A DNA stretch of 64,000 nucleotides from Actinomadura rubteroloni. Lineage in GTDB: Bacteria; Actinomycetota; Actinomycetes; Streptosporangiales; Streptosporangiaceae. A program made the position numbers and the translations under genes. Positions within the stretch are counted from its first letter, which is position 1. The number at the start of each line of letters is the position of its first letter. Location of the stretch: positions 1 through 64,000 of the forward strand of contig NZ_MTBP01000003.1 in the NCBI RefSeq assembly GCF_002911665.1. Direction: 5' to 3'. Of the stretch, positions 8,280 to 17,942 are shown one piece after another. Below the pieces are notes generated by a model. That model was not told where the DNA came from, did not search any database, and saw only the letters and a program-made list of their open reading frames with translations.

Positions 8280-8684
8280 ATGGAACTCCCGTGGACGACG
8301 GTCGCCCCGGCCGAGGGCGATGTGCTCGTGATGGCGTCCCGGTTCCGGCTGCGCGGGATCCGGCGGTCGCCCCGCTTCCTGCTCGACGCGCTGCGGCTGC
8401 GGCGGCAGGCGCTCCGCGCGCCCGGCGCGGTCGGCGTCGCGCTGCGCGCCCGCCCGCTGCGCGGCGAGTTCTGGACGCTCTCGGCCTGGACGGACCGCGC
8501 GGCGCTCCAGGACTACGCCGCCGCCGATCCGCACGCCGCCGTGCGGGCGCGCGCCGCCCGCTGGACGAGCGACGCCGCGTTCGTTTTCTGGACCGTTCCC
8601 GCGCCGCCCGCGAGCCGCGCGGACGCCGCCGAGCTGTGGCGCGAGGGGGAGCGGCGGGTCGCCGGTCAGGCGCGGACGGCGTAG
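8280..8684 (+). CDS. antibiotic-biosynthesis-monooxygenase-like (ferredoxin-fold) protein
   Basis: The 134-aa protein has the pattern of small dimeric alpha/beta barrel proteins of the ABM/DUF3291/spheroidene-monooxygenase-like group: GDVLVMASRFRLRG, GVALRARPLRGEFWTLSAWTDRAALQDYAAADPH, RWTSDAAFVFWTVP. The WT(L)SAW and H residues are typical of these folds, but no cofactor can be assigned. It lies two bases after the SCO6745-like gene and is probably cotranscribed with it. Its 3' end overlaps the convergent hydrolase gene by 19 bp. Confidence 0.65.
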   Translation: MELPWTTVAPAEGDVLVMASRFRLRGIRRSPRFLLDALRLRRQALRAPGAVGVALRARPLRGEFWTLSAWTDRAALQDYAAADPHAAVRARAARWTSDAAFVFWTVPAPPASRADAAELWREGERRVAGQARTA

Positions 8685-9697
8685 GTGCGGACGCCGCCGG
8701 ACTCGGCCGCGTCCAAAATCCGCTGCTCGGTGAGGACGTCCAGGTGCGCGCCGATCTCCAGGACGGCGAGCATCCGGCTGAAGGGGTCCAGGTCGTCCAG
8801 GGCGCGGCGGCGGCGCGTCCACGGCATCGCCCGCGCGACCTCCAGCGCGGTGGTGTTCCCGGCGCGGACCTGCGCGGCGGCGGCGTCCAGGCGCGCTTCG
8901 TGGTGGGCGAGCAACTCGTCCACGCGGGTGTGGACGCTGGCGGTGACGCCGCCGTGCGCGGGCAGCAGCAGCGTGTCGGGCAGGTCCCGGACGAGCCGCA
9001 GCGAGTCCAGGTAGCTGCGCAGCGGGCTCGCCTCGGGCTCGGGCTCCAGCCCGATCGACGGGCTGATGTGCGGCAGGACGTGGTCGCCCGCGAACAGCAG
9101 CCCGGCGGCGGCGTCGCGCAGCACGACGTGGCCGCGCGTGTGGCCGGGGGTGGCGAAGACGTCCAGGTCGCGGGCGGTGAGGGCGACGCGTTCGCCGTCG
9201 TCGAGCCAGGCGTCGGGGAGCGGGTCGGCGATGGAGCGTTCCCCGCCCCGGTCCAGCGCGGCGATCTCGGCGGCGAGGTCGGGCGCCCCGCACCGGCGCA
9301 GCAGCTCGATCTGGCGCCGGCTGCGGTCGGCGGCGTTGAACGCCTTGATCGACGGCTCCTCGCCCCGGCCGACCCGCACGCGCGTCCCGAACGCCTCGCG
9401 CAGCTTCAGGGCCTGCGAGTAGTGGTCGATGTGGGCGTGGGTGACGAGGAACTGCGAGACGTCCCCGGCCGTCAGGCCGAGCAGCCCGAGCGCCTCGTCC
9501 AGGGCAGTGCGTGCGTCCGGGAACGCCCAGCCGGAGTCCACGACGACCGGCCCGGACGGGTCGTCGATCACGTAGACGTTCACCGCGTGCAGGCCCGGGA
9601 CGGGCACCGGCAGCGGGATCCGGTGGACGCCCGGGACGACCGGGTGCGCGCCCGGCTCCGTCCAGTCCGGGGGCTGCTCACTGAGCGGCGGTGTCAC
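8666..9697 (-). CDS. MBL-fold metallohydrolase
   Basis: The 343-aa protein has the metallo-beta-lactamase fold signature HAHIDH at residues 87-92, VVVDSGW upstream of it, and the later metal-binding segments TPGHTRGH and GDHVLPHI. The C-terminal DUF-like helical tail (TRVDELLAHHEARLDAA) is typical of the glyoxalase II/LACTB2-like subgroup that hydrolyses thioesters or lactones; the substrate is not determined. The start GTG 9697 follows GAGAAGGGG at 6 bp spacing. It appears to be monocistronic. Confidence 0.88.
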   Translation of the reverse strand: MTPPLSEQPPDWTEPGAHPVVPGVHRIPLPVPVPGLHAVNVYVIDDPSGPVVVDSGWAFPDARTALDEALGLLGLTAGDVSQFLVTHAHIDHYSQALKLREAFGTRVRVGRGEEPSIKAFNAADRSRRQIELLRRCGAPDLAAEIAALDRGGERSIADPLPDAWLDDGERVALTARDLDVFATPGHTRGHVVLRDAAAGLLFAGDHVLPHISPSIGLEPEPEASPLRSYLDSLRLVRDLPDTLLLPAHGGVTASVHTRVDELLAHHEARLDAAAAQVRAGNTTALEVARAMPWTRRRRALDDLDPFSRMLAVLEIGAHLDVLTEQRILDAAESGGVRTYAVRA

Positions 9698-9789
9698 GGC
9701 GGCCCCCTTCTCGAACGTGATTCGGTTCGCCGCAGAACCTACTTCATCCGGCGGGCGGCCGGGCCGCCGGGGGCTCCTAGAGTGGGGGC

Positions 9790-10656
9790 ATGGCACGCAG
9801 AGGCAGGAACGACCGCACGCCCGTCCCGGACCTGCGTCCGGTGGGCGGCGGACGGGCCGAGCTGCTGCGCGACGCCGACCGCGACGGCGGCTGGGTCCTG
9901 ATCGTCGGCGGCGTCCCGCAGTCCTACGTGGACCTCGCCGACCCGACGTACCTGGACTTCGAGTACATGCGGCTGCTCGGCGACATCGTGGACTGCCTCG
10001 GCCTGCCCGGCGAGCCGTTCGACGCCGTCCACGTCGGCGGCGCGGGCTGCACGCTGCCCCGCTACCTCGCCGCGACCCGGCCCGGCTCGCGGCAGGTCGT
10101 GCTGGAGCCGGACGGCGAGCTGGTCGCGCTCGTGCGCGAGCGGCTGCCATTGCGGGGCGTGCGCGGCGTGAAGATCCGGATCACCGACGGTCGGACGGGC
10201 CTCGCCGCGATCCCGGACGCGTCCGACGACCTCGTGGTGCTGGACGCGTTCGCGGACGCGACCGTCCCGGCCGAGCTGGTCACCGAGGCGTTCACCCGGG
10301 AGGCGGCGCGGGTGCTGCGGCCCGCCGGGGTCTACCTGATGAACATCGCCGACGGGACGCGGCTGGCGTTCGCGCGGCGGGTCACGGCGACGGTGCGGGA
10401 GGTGTTCCCGCACGTCCTCATGCTCGCCGACCCCGGGGTGCTGCGCGGGCGCCGGTTCGGGAACATCGTGCTGGCGGCGTCGCGCGCGCCGCTGCCCGCC
10501 GACGCGCTGACGCGCCGGGCGGCGGGCGGGATCGCGCGGGCGCGGCTGGTGGACGGCGCCGACCTCGTCGCGTTCGGCGGCGGCGCGGCCCCGATCCGCG
10601 CCGCGGCGGACGTCGTGCCCCCCGAACCGCCGGAACGGGTGTTCGGGGCCTTCTGA
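9790..10656 (+). CDS. spermidine-synthase-like SAM-fold protein
   Basis: The 288-aa protein has the spermidine/spermine synthase core: QSYVDLADPTYLDFEYMR, HVGGAGCTLPRYLAATRPGSRQVVLEPD (the cofactor-binding loop) and DLVVLDAFADATVPAELVT. Many actinobacterial members of this family are not aminopropyltransferases, and the polyamine-site residues cannot be confirmed by eye. It is divergent from the MBL gene and separated from the next regulator by about 130 bp. Confidence 0.8.
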   Translation: MARRGRNDRTPVPDLRPVGGGRAELLRDADRDGGWVLIVGGVPQSYVDLADPTYLDFEYMRLLGDIVDCLGLPGEPFDAVHVGGAGCTLPRYLAATRPGSRQVVLEPDGELVALVRERLPLRGVRGVKIRITDGRTGLAAIPDASDDLVVLDAFADATVPAELVTEAFTREAARVLRPAGVYLMNIADGTRLAFARRVTATVREVFPHVLMLADPGVLRGRRFGNIVLAASRAPLPADALTRRAAGGIARARLVDGADLVAFGGGAAPIRAAADVVPPEPPERVFGAF

Positions 10657-10787
10657 GCGGCGCCCGTCCTTTATGGACCGTTCCCGGGCGGTCTGTCAGC
10701 GTTAACGGAAACGGCGAACCGAATTCTATGCCGCAGATCCGGCCGGTTTGTCCTGCAAAACGGGACGGGATGTCCCATAATCGAGTG

Positions 10788-12764
10788 ATGGAGTCGTCCA
10801 CCCGGATTCTTATTCTCGGCATGGATTCGTCGGGGAAGGTGCTTCAGTTCGATCGAAATGCGGCGGCCGTCCTGCGAATCGAGCCGGGCGTCCCGCTGGA
10901 CGAGGTGATCGCCGGGGCCGGCGCGCCGCTGTGCGAGACGGTGCGCAGCGGACGCGAACGCACCGTCATGCTCTCCGTCGAGACCTCCGGCGGCGCGCAC
11001 GAGGCCGTCGTCACGCTCCATCCGCTGAGCGCCGCCGCCGATCCCGACGGGGTCGCCGTCCTCGCGCTCGTCCGCGTGCCCGTGCCGCACGCCGAGCGGT
11101 TCGTGGACCCCGCGCTCGTCCGCCGCGCCCTGCTGGACGACGCCCTGCCGCGCCTCGGCTCCACCCTCGACCTCGACCTGCTCGCGCGCGGGCTGGTCGA
11201 GGTGGCCGTCCCGCATCTGTGCAACGTGGCGAGCCTGCTGCTGCTGGAGAGCGCGCTCGACCCCGAGGAGCCGCCCGCGGCGGGCGTCGCGCCGATGCGG
11301 CGGATGGCCCTGGCCACCGACGACGGCGACTCGGCGTGGGACGCGGCGTTCCCGACCGGCGAGGCCGTCGTGTACCCCGACGACAGCCCGTACGCGCGGT
11401 GCCTGGCGACGGGCGAGCCGGTGCGGGTCACGCTGGACGCCGAGAGCGCCGTCCGGCTGGCCGCCGAGTGGCGCCGTCCGCCCGTCGCGGACCTGTTCAA
11501 GGGCGCGTCGCTGCTCCTGCTGCCGATCACCGAGGCGGGCGGGCTCCTCGGGTTCTTCGTGTGCGTCCGGACGCCCGCGCACCGCCCGTTCGACGCCTAC
11601 GACGTCGAGGTCGGCATGGAGTTCGCGAGCCGCGCGGCGATCCTCGTCGAGTGCGCCCACCGGTACGGGCGCGAGCGCGCGACGGCGCTGACGCTCCAGC
11701 GCAGCCTGCTGCCGACCGACCTGTCCGCGCCCGCGACCGTGGAGCTGCGGCACCGCTACCTGCCCGGCGGACGGCTCATCGAGGTCGGCGGCGACTGGTA
11801 CGAGGCCATCGCGCTGCCCGGCGCGCGGGTCGCGCTCGTCGTCGGCGACGTCGCCGGGCACGGCGTCCGGGCGGCCGTCACGATGGGACGGCTCCGCACC
11901 GCGATCCAGACCCTCGCCGCCCTCGACCTGCCGCCCGCCGAGGCGCTGGAGCGGCTGGACGCCCTGATGCGCACCCTCGGCGAGCGCGAACCGCACTTCG
12001 CGACCTGCGCCTACGTCGTGTACGACGCGGTCAGCGGCCGGTGCGAGGTCGCGAGCGCCGGGCATCCGCCGCCGCTGCTGGCCGCGCCGGGCTCGCCCGC
12101 CGCCTACCTGGACGTCCCGCCCGCGCCGCCGCTCGGGATCGGCGACGGCCCGGTCGTCAGCCGCGAGTTCCCCGTCGCCGACGGCACCCTGCTGTTCCTC
12201 TACACCGACGGGCTGGTCGAGCACCGCGCCCGCGACATCGACGTGGGCTTCGACCGGCTGCGCGCCGTCTTCGACCGGGGCGCCGGCGACCTGGACGAAC
12301 TGTGCCGCGAGACGCTCGACGGCGTCTTCGACGACCACCAGCGCGACGACATCGCGATGCTGCTCGCCCGGCTGCACCGCATCCCCGAGGAGGACCACGT
12401 CGCGTTCGCGCTGCCCGCCGAGCCCGCCGCCGCGCGCCGCGCCCGCGGGCTGGTCCGCGAGCGGCTGCGCCGCTGGGGCCTCGGCGCGCTCGCCGACACG
12501 GCGGTGCTGCTGGCGTCGGAGCTGGTCACCAACGCCTACCGGCACGCGGGCGGGCCGATCACGCTGCGGCTGATCCGCGAGGGCGGGCTCGTCCTGGAGG
12601 TGTTCGACTCCTACGACGGGCAGCCGCGCGTCCGGGCGGGCGAGGACGTCTGCGCCGACGGCGGCCGGGGCCTCCAGGTGGTGGCGCGGCTGTCGCGGCG
12701 GTGGGGCGTGCGTTGCACGCCCGGCGGGAAGGCCGTGTGGTGCGAGCTGCCGCTGCCGCGGTGA
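10788..12764 (+). CDS. GAF - SpoIIE phosphatase - HATPase regulator
   Basis: This 658-aa protein carries a short N-terminal PAS-like segment and a GAF-type sensor region (about 110-290). It then has a PP2C/SpoIIE serine phosphatase (about 310-520, with RYLPGGRLIEVGGDWYEA, VVGDVAGHG, LFLYTDGLVEHR and DDIAMLLARL) and a C-terminal anti-sigma-type HATPase (about 545-655, with ASELVTNAYRHAGGPI and GGRGLQVVARLS). Such proteins control sigma/anti-sigma switches in actinomycetes, acting both as phosphatase and kinase. Three in-frame ATGs (10728, 10770, 10788) are possible. None has a good ribosome site; 10788 is used here. Confidence 0.85.
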   Translation: MESSTRILILGMDSSGKVLQFDRNAAAVLRIEPGVPLDEVIAGAGAPLCETVRSGRERTVMLSVETSGGAHEAVVTLHPLSAAADPDGVAVLALVRVPVPHAERFVDPALVRRALLDDALPRLGSTLDLDLLARGLVEVAVPHLCNVASLLLLESALDPEEPPAAGVAPMRRMALATDDGDSAWDAAFPTGEAVVYPDDSPYARCLATGEPVRVTLDAESAVRLAAEWRRPPVADLFKGASLLLLPITEAGGLLGFFVCVRTPAHRPFDAYDVEVGMEFASRAAILVECAHRYGRERATALTLQRSLLPTDLSAPATVELRHRYLPGGRLIEVGGDWYEAIALPGARVALVVGDVAGHGVRAAVTMGRLRTAIQTLAALDLPPAEALERLDALMRTLGEREPHFATCAYVVYDAVSGRCEVASAGHPPPLLAAPGSPAAYLDVPPAPPLGIGDGPVVSREFPVADGTLLFLYTDGLVEHRARDIDVGFDRLRAVFDRGAGDLDELCRETLDGVFDDHQRDDIAMLLARLHRIPEEDHVAFALPAEPAAARRARGLVRERLRRWGLGALADTAVLLASELVTNAYRHAGGPITLRLIREGGLVLEVFDSYDGQPRVRAGEDVCADGGRGLQVVARLSRRWGVRCTPGGKAVWCELPLPR

Positions 12765-13138
12765 ATGCCGAATGGCCGCCCGGCGACTCCTGCGGCCATT
12801 TCGGAAAAGGACGATGTCCGGGGCCGGGAAAAGCACACCCGGCGCGGTCGGCGGCCGATCGTGATTTTCGGCTTCGTATCGTGCCGGATGATGACGCACA
12901 GTAGTCTTCGGGGTGCCGGTGACCAAGGTTCCGGTGGCGGAGCCCGGTCCGCCGGTCCTGCGCGGTGAACCGGCGGGCCGGGATTCCGTTCGACGGCGTG
13001 TGTGACAAAGCACTGAAATCGGGATAAAGACCGCATCTCCGGTGGTTCGGCGGCCCCGATCATGGGATCTTGGTGGCCGCCGCGATCGCGCGGCCCGGGG
13101 ACCCCGCCCGTGCGGGTCCCGCTCCCGATCGGAGAACC
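12765..13138. other. 374-bp intergenic region, no gene seen
   Basis: The region is visibly less GC-rich than its neighbours. The only signal I can suggest is a weak promoter-like pair (TGTGAC about 13000, GATAAA about 13022, 16-bp spacing) ahead of the amidase gene. No convincing ORF, hairpin or repeat was found. Confidence 0.4.
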
Positions 13139-15217
13139 ATGCCGAGACTCGTCCTCGCGGGCGCGTCCGCCGTCGCGCTCGTCGCGGCGGGCGGAATCGT
13201 CGCCTTTCGCGCCGCCGACGCGCCGCCCGTCCGGGCCGTGCCGGCCGCCCACGTCGACCCCGGCCGGGTCGCCGCGCGCTCCTTGCGCGACCTCGGCGCG
13301 CACACGCGCGGGCTGCCCGCCGCGACCACCGCGCCGTTCAGCCTGGTCGGTGTCACCTGGGACCGGCCGCGCGCCGAACTGCGCGGGACGGTCCGGGTCC
13401 GCACGCGGGCGCAGAAGACGGGCACCTGGTCGCCGTGGCGCAGTGTCACGACCGAGACCCAGGACGTCCCGGACAAGCCGGGCAAGAACGTGCGCGGCGG
13501 CACCGGCGCGCTGTGGACCGGGCCGTCGGACGGCGTCGAGGTCCGCGTGACCGGGCACGGCCGGACGCTGCCCGCCGGGCTCCGCGTCGACCTGGTCGAC
13601 CCCGGCACCGGACGGACCACGACCCGCGCCGCCGGACGGCCCGTCCCGGTTCGGCTGGCCGCCGCCGTCGAGCCCGCCGGTTCGCCCGCGCCGTCGGACT
13701 CGCCAACCGTGAAGGCCGCCGCCGTGCCGCAGCCCGCGCTGGTGGCGCGCGTCGGGTGGGGCGCGGACGAGTCGCTGGTCAAGGCGCCGCCGACCTACGA
13801 CGCGTCGGTGAAAGCGGTGTTCGTCCACCACACCGACACCGGGAACGACGTGGCCTGCGCGGACTCGGCGTCCGCCGTCCGGGCGATCTTCCTCTACCAC
13901 GTGCAGAGCGAGGGCTGGGACGACATCGGCTACAACTTCCTGGTCGACAAGTGCGGGACGATCTTCGAGGGCCGCGCGGGCGGGACGGACCGTCCGGTCC
14001 ACGGCGCGCACACCTACGGGTTCAACACCGACACCACGGGCGTGGCGGTGCTCGGGAACTACACGTCCGTCCAGCCGAGCGCGGCCGCCCTCGACGCCGT
14101 CGCGCGGATCTCCGCCTGGAAGCTCGGCCTCACCGGCGTCGACCCGACCGGGACCACGAAGCTGACCTCGCTCGCCCCCGACGGCACCGGCGGCAAGTAC
14201 CCCTACGGCACCGAGGTCACGTTCAACACGATCTCCGGGCACCGCGACGGGTTCGCGACCGAGTGCCCCGGCACCGACCTGTACGCCAAGCTGCCCGCGA
14301 TCCGGACGGCCGCGCGGAACATCACCTGGCCCGTCCCGGCGACGTCGCTGGCCGGGGCCGCCAAGTCCGGCACCCGCTACTACACCAAGGGCGCGGTGAC
14401 GCTCGGCTGGAAGGCCACGGGCGCCGAGTCCTACGAGGTCCGGGTGGACGGCAAGGTCGTCGCGCAGCCCGCCGGGACCGCCACGTCCGCCGCCGTGACG
14501 CTCGCGGCCGGCGCGCACACGCTCGCGCTGCGGGCCGTCTACGCGGGCGGGAAGGTCACCGACGCGCCCGCCTACGCCGTCACCGCCGACGCCACGAAGC
14601 CGGTGTTCGGGTCGGGGGCCGCGCTGGCGCTGCGCCGCTCGACCGTGAACACGACCGCCGTGCCCGTCACGCTCGGCTGGAAGGCCACCGACAACACGCT
14701 GCTGGCGGCCGTCCGGGCGACGTCCCCGAGCGCGAAGACGTTCTCCCCGACCACCACGAGCTGGTCGGCGACGGCCAAGCCGGGCTCGGCGACCTGGGCG
14801 CTGACGGCGACGGACGCGGCGGGCAACGCGGCGACCTCCTCGGTGGCCCGGACGTCCGCGCTCGTCTCCGAGCAGAGCGCCTACCGCAAGGGCACCTGGC
14901 GGACCACGACGACGTCGTCCTACCTCGGCGGACGCGGGCTGTACTCCAGCTCGCGCGGCGCGTACGCGTCCTGGACGTTCACCGGCCGCTCGGTGGGCCT
15001 CATCGTCAAGCGCGCCAAGAACACCGGCGCGGTCACGGTCTACGTGGACGGCAAGAAGGCCGGGACGCTCGACACCCGCGCGTCCACCACCGCCTACCGG
15101 CAGCTCGCGTGGACGAAGGCGTGGTCGTCCAGCGCCAAGCACACGATCAAGATCGTGGTGGCGGGGACGTCCGGGCGCCCGGTCGTCGGCATCGACGGGA
15201 TCGCCACCCTGCGGTGA
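13139..15217 (+). CDS. secreted N-acetylmuramoyl-L-alanine amidase (PGRP/amidase_2)
   Basis: The 692-aa protein starts with a signal peptide (residues 1-24, hydrophobic LVLAGASAVALVAAGG). A beta-rich N-terminal region precedes the amidase_2/PGRP domain at about 225-400, which has ARVGWGADESL, the zinc-binding VFVHHTDTG, YNFLVDKCGTIFEGRAGG, and SGHRDGFATECPGTDLY with the second His and the Cys ligand. Ig-like repeats follow (GAVTLGWKATGAESYEVRVDG and a similar one after it). A C-terminal jelly-roll-like domain ends the protein. It would cut the MurNAc-L-Ala bond outside the cell. The ATG at 13139 follows GGAGA. The gene is convergent with the deacetylase/GT gene. Confidence 0.88.
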   Translation: MPRLVLAGASAVALVAAGGIVAFRAADAPPVRAVPAAHVDPGRVAARSLRDLGAHTRGLPAATTAPFSLVGVTWDRPRAELRGTVRVRTRAQKTGTWSPWRSVTTETQDVPDKPGKNVRGGTGALWTGPSDGVEVRVTGHGRTLPAGLRVDLVDPGTGRTTTRAAGRPVPVRLAAAVEPAGSPAPSDSPTVKAAAVPQPALVARVGWGADESLVKAPPTYDASVKAVFVHHTDTGNDVACADSASAVRAIFLYHVQSEGWDDIGYNFLVDKCGTIFEGRAGGTDRPVHGAHTYGFNTDTTGVAVLGNYTSVQPSAAALDAVARISAWKLGLTGVDPTGTTKLTSLAPDGTGGKYPYGTEVTFNTISGHRDGFATECPGTDLYAKLPAIRTAARNITWPVPATSLAGAAKSGTRYYTKGAVTLGWKATGAESYEVRVDGKVVAQPAGTATSAAVTLAAGAHTLALRAVYAGGKVTDAPAYAVTADATKPVFGSGAALALRRSTVNTTAVPVTLGWKATDNTLLAAVRATSPSAKTFSPTTTSWSATAKPGSATWALTATDAAGNAATSSVARTSALVSEQSAYRKGTWRTTTTSSYLGGRGLYSSSRGAYASWTFTGRSVGLIVKRAKNTGAVTVYVDGKKAGTLDTRASTTAYRQLAWTKAWSSSAKHTIKIVVAGTSGRPVVGIDGIATLR

Positions 15218-15224
15218 GGAAAGA

Positions 15225-15262
15225 CCGTCCGTCCGGCCGAGGGGGAACGGCCGGACGGACGG
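15225..15262. terminator. bidirectional terminator hairpin
   Basis: A perfect 14-bp stem (CCGTCCGTCCGGCC / GGCCGGACGGACGG) with a 10-nt loop fills the gap between the convergent amidase and deacetylase/GT genes. Confidence 0.8.
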
Positions 15263-15265
15263 GGC

Positions 15266-17374
15266 TCAGGGGACCGGGACGGGCGCGTCCGCGAACGTCC
15301 CGGTCCGGCGGATCGTGTGCCAGCGCAGCCGCGCGCCGAGCGCGGCCGTGACGAGCGACTGGATCACCACGAGGTACATGAGCTGCCGGTAGACGACCTG
15401 CTGGAGCGGCAGCGCCCACAGCGGCCGGATCCGCTCGCCGTCCAGCCACAGCGCGTACGCGCCCGCCGCCGCCTGCGCCGCGACGAACAGCGACCAGGTC
15501 ACGAGCGGCGCCACCGGGTCGAGGAACAGCACGCCGAACACCGCGAACAGGTCCACGGCGGGCGCGAAGACCGGCAGCACGACCTGGAAGACGAGCAGGT
15601 AGGGCAGCGCGCGGCGGCCGAACCGGCCCGAGGCGCCGCCCTGCACGACCGACCCCCGGTGCTTCCACATCGCCTGCATCGTCCCGTAGCACCAGCGGTA
15701 GCGCTGCCGCCAGAGCTGGCGCAGCGACGCGGGCGCCTCGGTCCACGCGACGGCGTTCTCCTCGTAGATGACTCGCCAGCCCGTCCGGCAGATCGCCATG
15801 GTCAGGTCGGTGTCCTCGGCGAGGGTGTCCTCCGGGACGCCGCCGACCGACGCCAGCGCCGCGCGGCGGAACGCGCCGATCGCGCCGGGGACGGTCGGCA
15901 TGCACTGGAGGACGTCGAACATGCGCCGGTCGAGGTTGAAGCCGATGACGTACTCGATGTGCTGCCAGCGGCCGAGGATCCCGCCCCGGTTGGCGACCTT
16001 GGTGTTGCCGCTGACCGCGCCGACCGACGGGTCCTCCAGCGCCGTGACGAGATGCCGGATCGTGTCCCGCTGGAAGACCGTGTCGCCGTCCACGAGCACC
16101 AGCACGTCGTAGAGCGCCATGCCGACGCCCGCGTTCAGCGCGCTCGGCTTGCCGCCGTTGGCCTTGCGGACGAGCCGGACCCCGGGCAGCGCCAGCGACT
16201 CCACGATGGCCGCCGTCGCGTCGCGGGACCCGTCGTCCACGACGACGACCTCCAGCGCGCCCGGATAGTCGGTGTCCAGCAGCGACCGGACCGTCGCCGC
16301 GATGCCCGCCTCCTCGTTGTAGGCGGGGACGATCACCGAGACGCCCGGCCAGTGGCGCGGCGGCGGCCGTCGGCCCCGCCGCACCCGGCGCATGTGGACG
16401 TGCGCGAACAGCAGCAGCGCGACGAGCCGGATCGCGTACAGCGCCCCGGCGACGCCGAACACCGCCCCGAGCCCGCCGGTCAGCGCGCCCGCCGCCCGCT
16501 GCGCGGTCACGAGCGTCCAGCCGATGAACCTCTCGGTGCCGGACGCGGGGACGGCGGCGGGCGGCAGCCGCAGCGCCGCGCTCACGGTCGTGAACCGGTA
16601 GCCGCGCGGCTGGAGGCGCGTGATGATCTGCTCGACCGCCGCGACGGTCTCGGCCCGGTCGCCGCCGGAGTCGTGCAGCATGACGACCGCGCCGCCCGTC
16701 CCGGCGATGGCCCGGTCCACGATCGCGGCGGTGCCCGGACGGCGCCAGTCCTCGGTGTCGCGGTCGGCGAGCACGACCAGGTAGCCGGCGCGGCCCGCGC
16801 GCTCGGCGGCCCGCCACTCGGCGGTGGTCAGCCCGCCCGGGACCGACGAGTACGGCATCCGCAGCAGCCGCGTGTGGACCCCGGCGGCGCCGGCCAGCGC
16901 CCGCTGGGTGAGGTCGAGTTCGAGGTCGTCGCGCCAGGCCGGGGCGGACGCCATGTCCGCGTGCGTGTAGGTGTGCGAGCCGATCTCGTGGCCCTCGCGC
17001 AGGATCCGCCGGACGATCCCGGGGTGCTGCGCGGCGTGGGCGCCGGTGGCGAAGAACGTGGCGTGGGCGTTGTGGCGGCGCAGGACGTCCAGGATCTTGG
17101 GTGTCCAGACCGGGTCGGGGCCGTCGTCGAAGGTGAGCGCGATCGTCTTGGCGGGGAGGCGGCGGCTGCGCGGCGTGCCGTCCGCCAGGTTCAGGACCGG
17201 GCCGCCGGACGTCACGGCGGCGGGCGCGGGGGCCGGGTGCGGCGGCGTCCGGTGCGGGCCCTCGCCGACGGCGCCGTGCGCGAAGCCGTCCAGGAGCAGC
17301 AGGGCGGCCAGCGCGAGCCCGCCGAGCGCGAGCAGCGCCCAGTGGCCGCGCGGTTCGGAGCGGCGTCTCGTCAC
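15266..17374 (-). CDS. polysaccharide deacetylase - glycosyltransferase 2 fusion (MatB-like)
   Basis: The 702-aa membrane protein begins with one TM helix (about 12-33). A NodB deacetylase domain follows (about 70-260; TIALTFDDGPDPVW, EIGSHTYTHADM with the metal-binding His pair, MLHDSGG). After a TM segment comes a GT2 processive synthase domain (about 340-570; VIVPAYNEEAGI, VVDDGSRDATA, LVDGDTVF, EDTDLT, and the RQRYRW equivalent of QxxRW), then several C-terminal TM helices. This two-domain layout is that of Streptomyces MatB, involved in extracellular poly-N-acetylglucosamine formation. The GTG start overlaps the stop of the upstream small gene (GTGA), so translation is likely coupled. 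Confidence 0.87.
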   Translation of the reverse strand: MTRRRSEPRGHWALLALGGLALAALLLLDGFAHGAVGEGPHRTPPHPAPAPAAVTSGGPVLNLADGTPRSRRLPAKTIALTFDDGPDPVWTPKILDVLRRHNAHATFFATGAHAAQHPGIVRRILREGHEIGSHTYTHADMASAPAWRDDLELDLTQRALAGAAGVHTRLLRMPYSSVPGGLTTAEWRAAERAGRAGYLVVLADRDTEDWRRPGTAAIVDRAIAGTGGAVVMLHDSGGDRAETVAAVEQIITRLQPRGYRFTTVSAALRLPPAAVPASGTERFIGWTLVTAQRAAGALTGGLGAVFGVAGALYAIRLVALLLFAHVHMRRVRRGRRPPPRHWPGVSVIVPAYNEEAGIAATVRSLLDTDYPGALEVVVVDDGSRDATAAIVESLALPGVRLVRKANGGKPSALNAGVGMALYDVLVLVDGDTVFQRDTIRHLVTALEDPSVGAVSGNTKVANRGGILGRWQHIEYVIGFNLDRRMFDVLQCMPTVPGAIGAFRRAALASVGGVPEDTLAEDTDLTMAICRTGWRVIYEENAVAWTEAPASLRQLWRQRYRWCYGTMQAMWKHRGSVVQGGASGRFGRRALPYLLVFQVVLPVFAPAVDLFAVFGVLFLDPVAPLVTWSLFVAAQAAAGAYALWLDGERIRPLWALPLQQVVYRQLMYLVVIQSLVTAALGARLRWHTIRRTGTFADAPVPVP

Positions 17375-17844
17375 GGCTTCTTGGTCCGGCCCTTGGCGGG
17401 GGGCGTGACCCGTCCGTGGCCCGGCGTCGGCGTCGCGGCGTGCGACGACGGGAGGGGCGCGGCCGTGGAGCGCGCGGTCGGCGCCGGCGCCGCGTCCGGC
17501 CGCGCCGCGACGGCGGGACGGCTCGCCGGGGCGGGGCGCGGCACCGCACGGGGCGTCGCCGCCGGGACGGTCCGGATCCGGGGCGTCCGCTCCTGCTTCG
17601 GGCGGGGGTGGGCGGGGGAGACGGTCGCGGTGGGGCCGTCGCCGGTCCACGGCGTCATCGGCACCCGCGCGCCGGTCGCGGCGCCGAGGCCGACCGCGGC
17701 CAGGAAGGACGCGCACAGCCCGCCGGCGGCCAGGCCGAGGCCGCGCAGCAGCCTCCGCCGCCGCCCGGTCGGGTCGACGAAGACCGGCTCGGGCGCCTCG
17801 GTCTCCGGGCCGTGCGTGATCACGTCGTGGGTCATCGGTTCCAT
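17371..17844 (-). CDS. small single-pass membrane protein, Ala/Pro-rich (partner of MatB-like enzyme)
   Basis: The 157-aa protein has a basic cytoplasmic N-terminus (GRRRRLLRGLG). One TM segment follows (about residues 35-58), then an extracytoplasmic Pro/Ala/Thr-rich tail of low complexity. No enzymatic motif is present. Its stop overlaps the start of the deacetylase/glycosyltransferase gene, and it is first in that two-gene operon, so a scaffolding or regulatory role is inferred. Start codon choice (17844, 17835 or GTG 17847) is uncertain; none has a clear ribosome site. Confidence 0.7.
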   Translation of the reverse strand: MEPMTHDVITHGPETEAPEPVFVDPTGRRRRLLRGLGLAAGGLCASFLAAVGLGAATGARVPMTPWTGDGPTATVSPAHPRPKQERTPRIRTVPAATPRAVPRPAPASRPAVAARPDAAPAPTARSTAAPLPSSHAATPTPGHGRVTPPAKGRTKKP

Positions 17845-17942
17845 CACTGCTCGCGGGAGGGGCGTTCTGACGGCCCTGATCCCTGAGCGCCGGAATACTC
17901 ACAGATGTCACACCAGTCCGGGTTTGCCTGCACAATGGCGCC

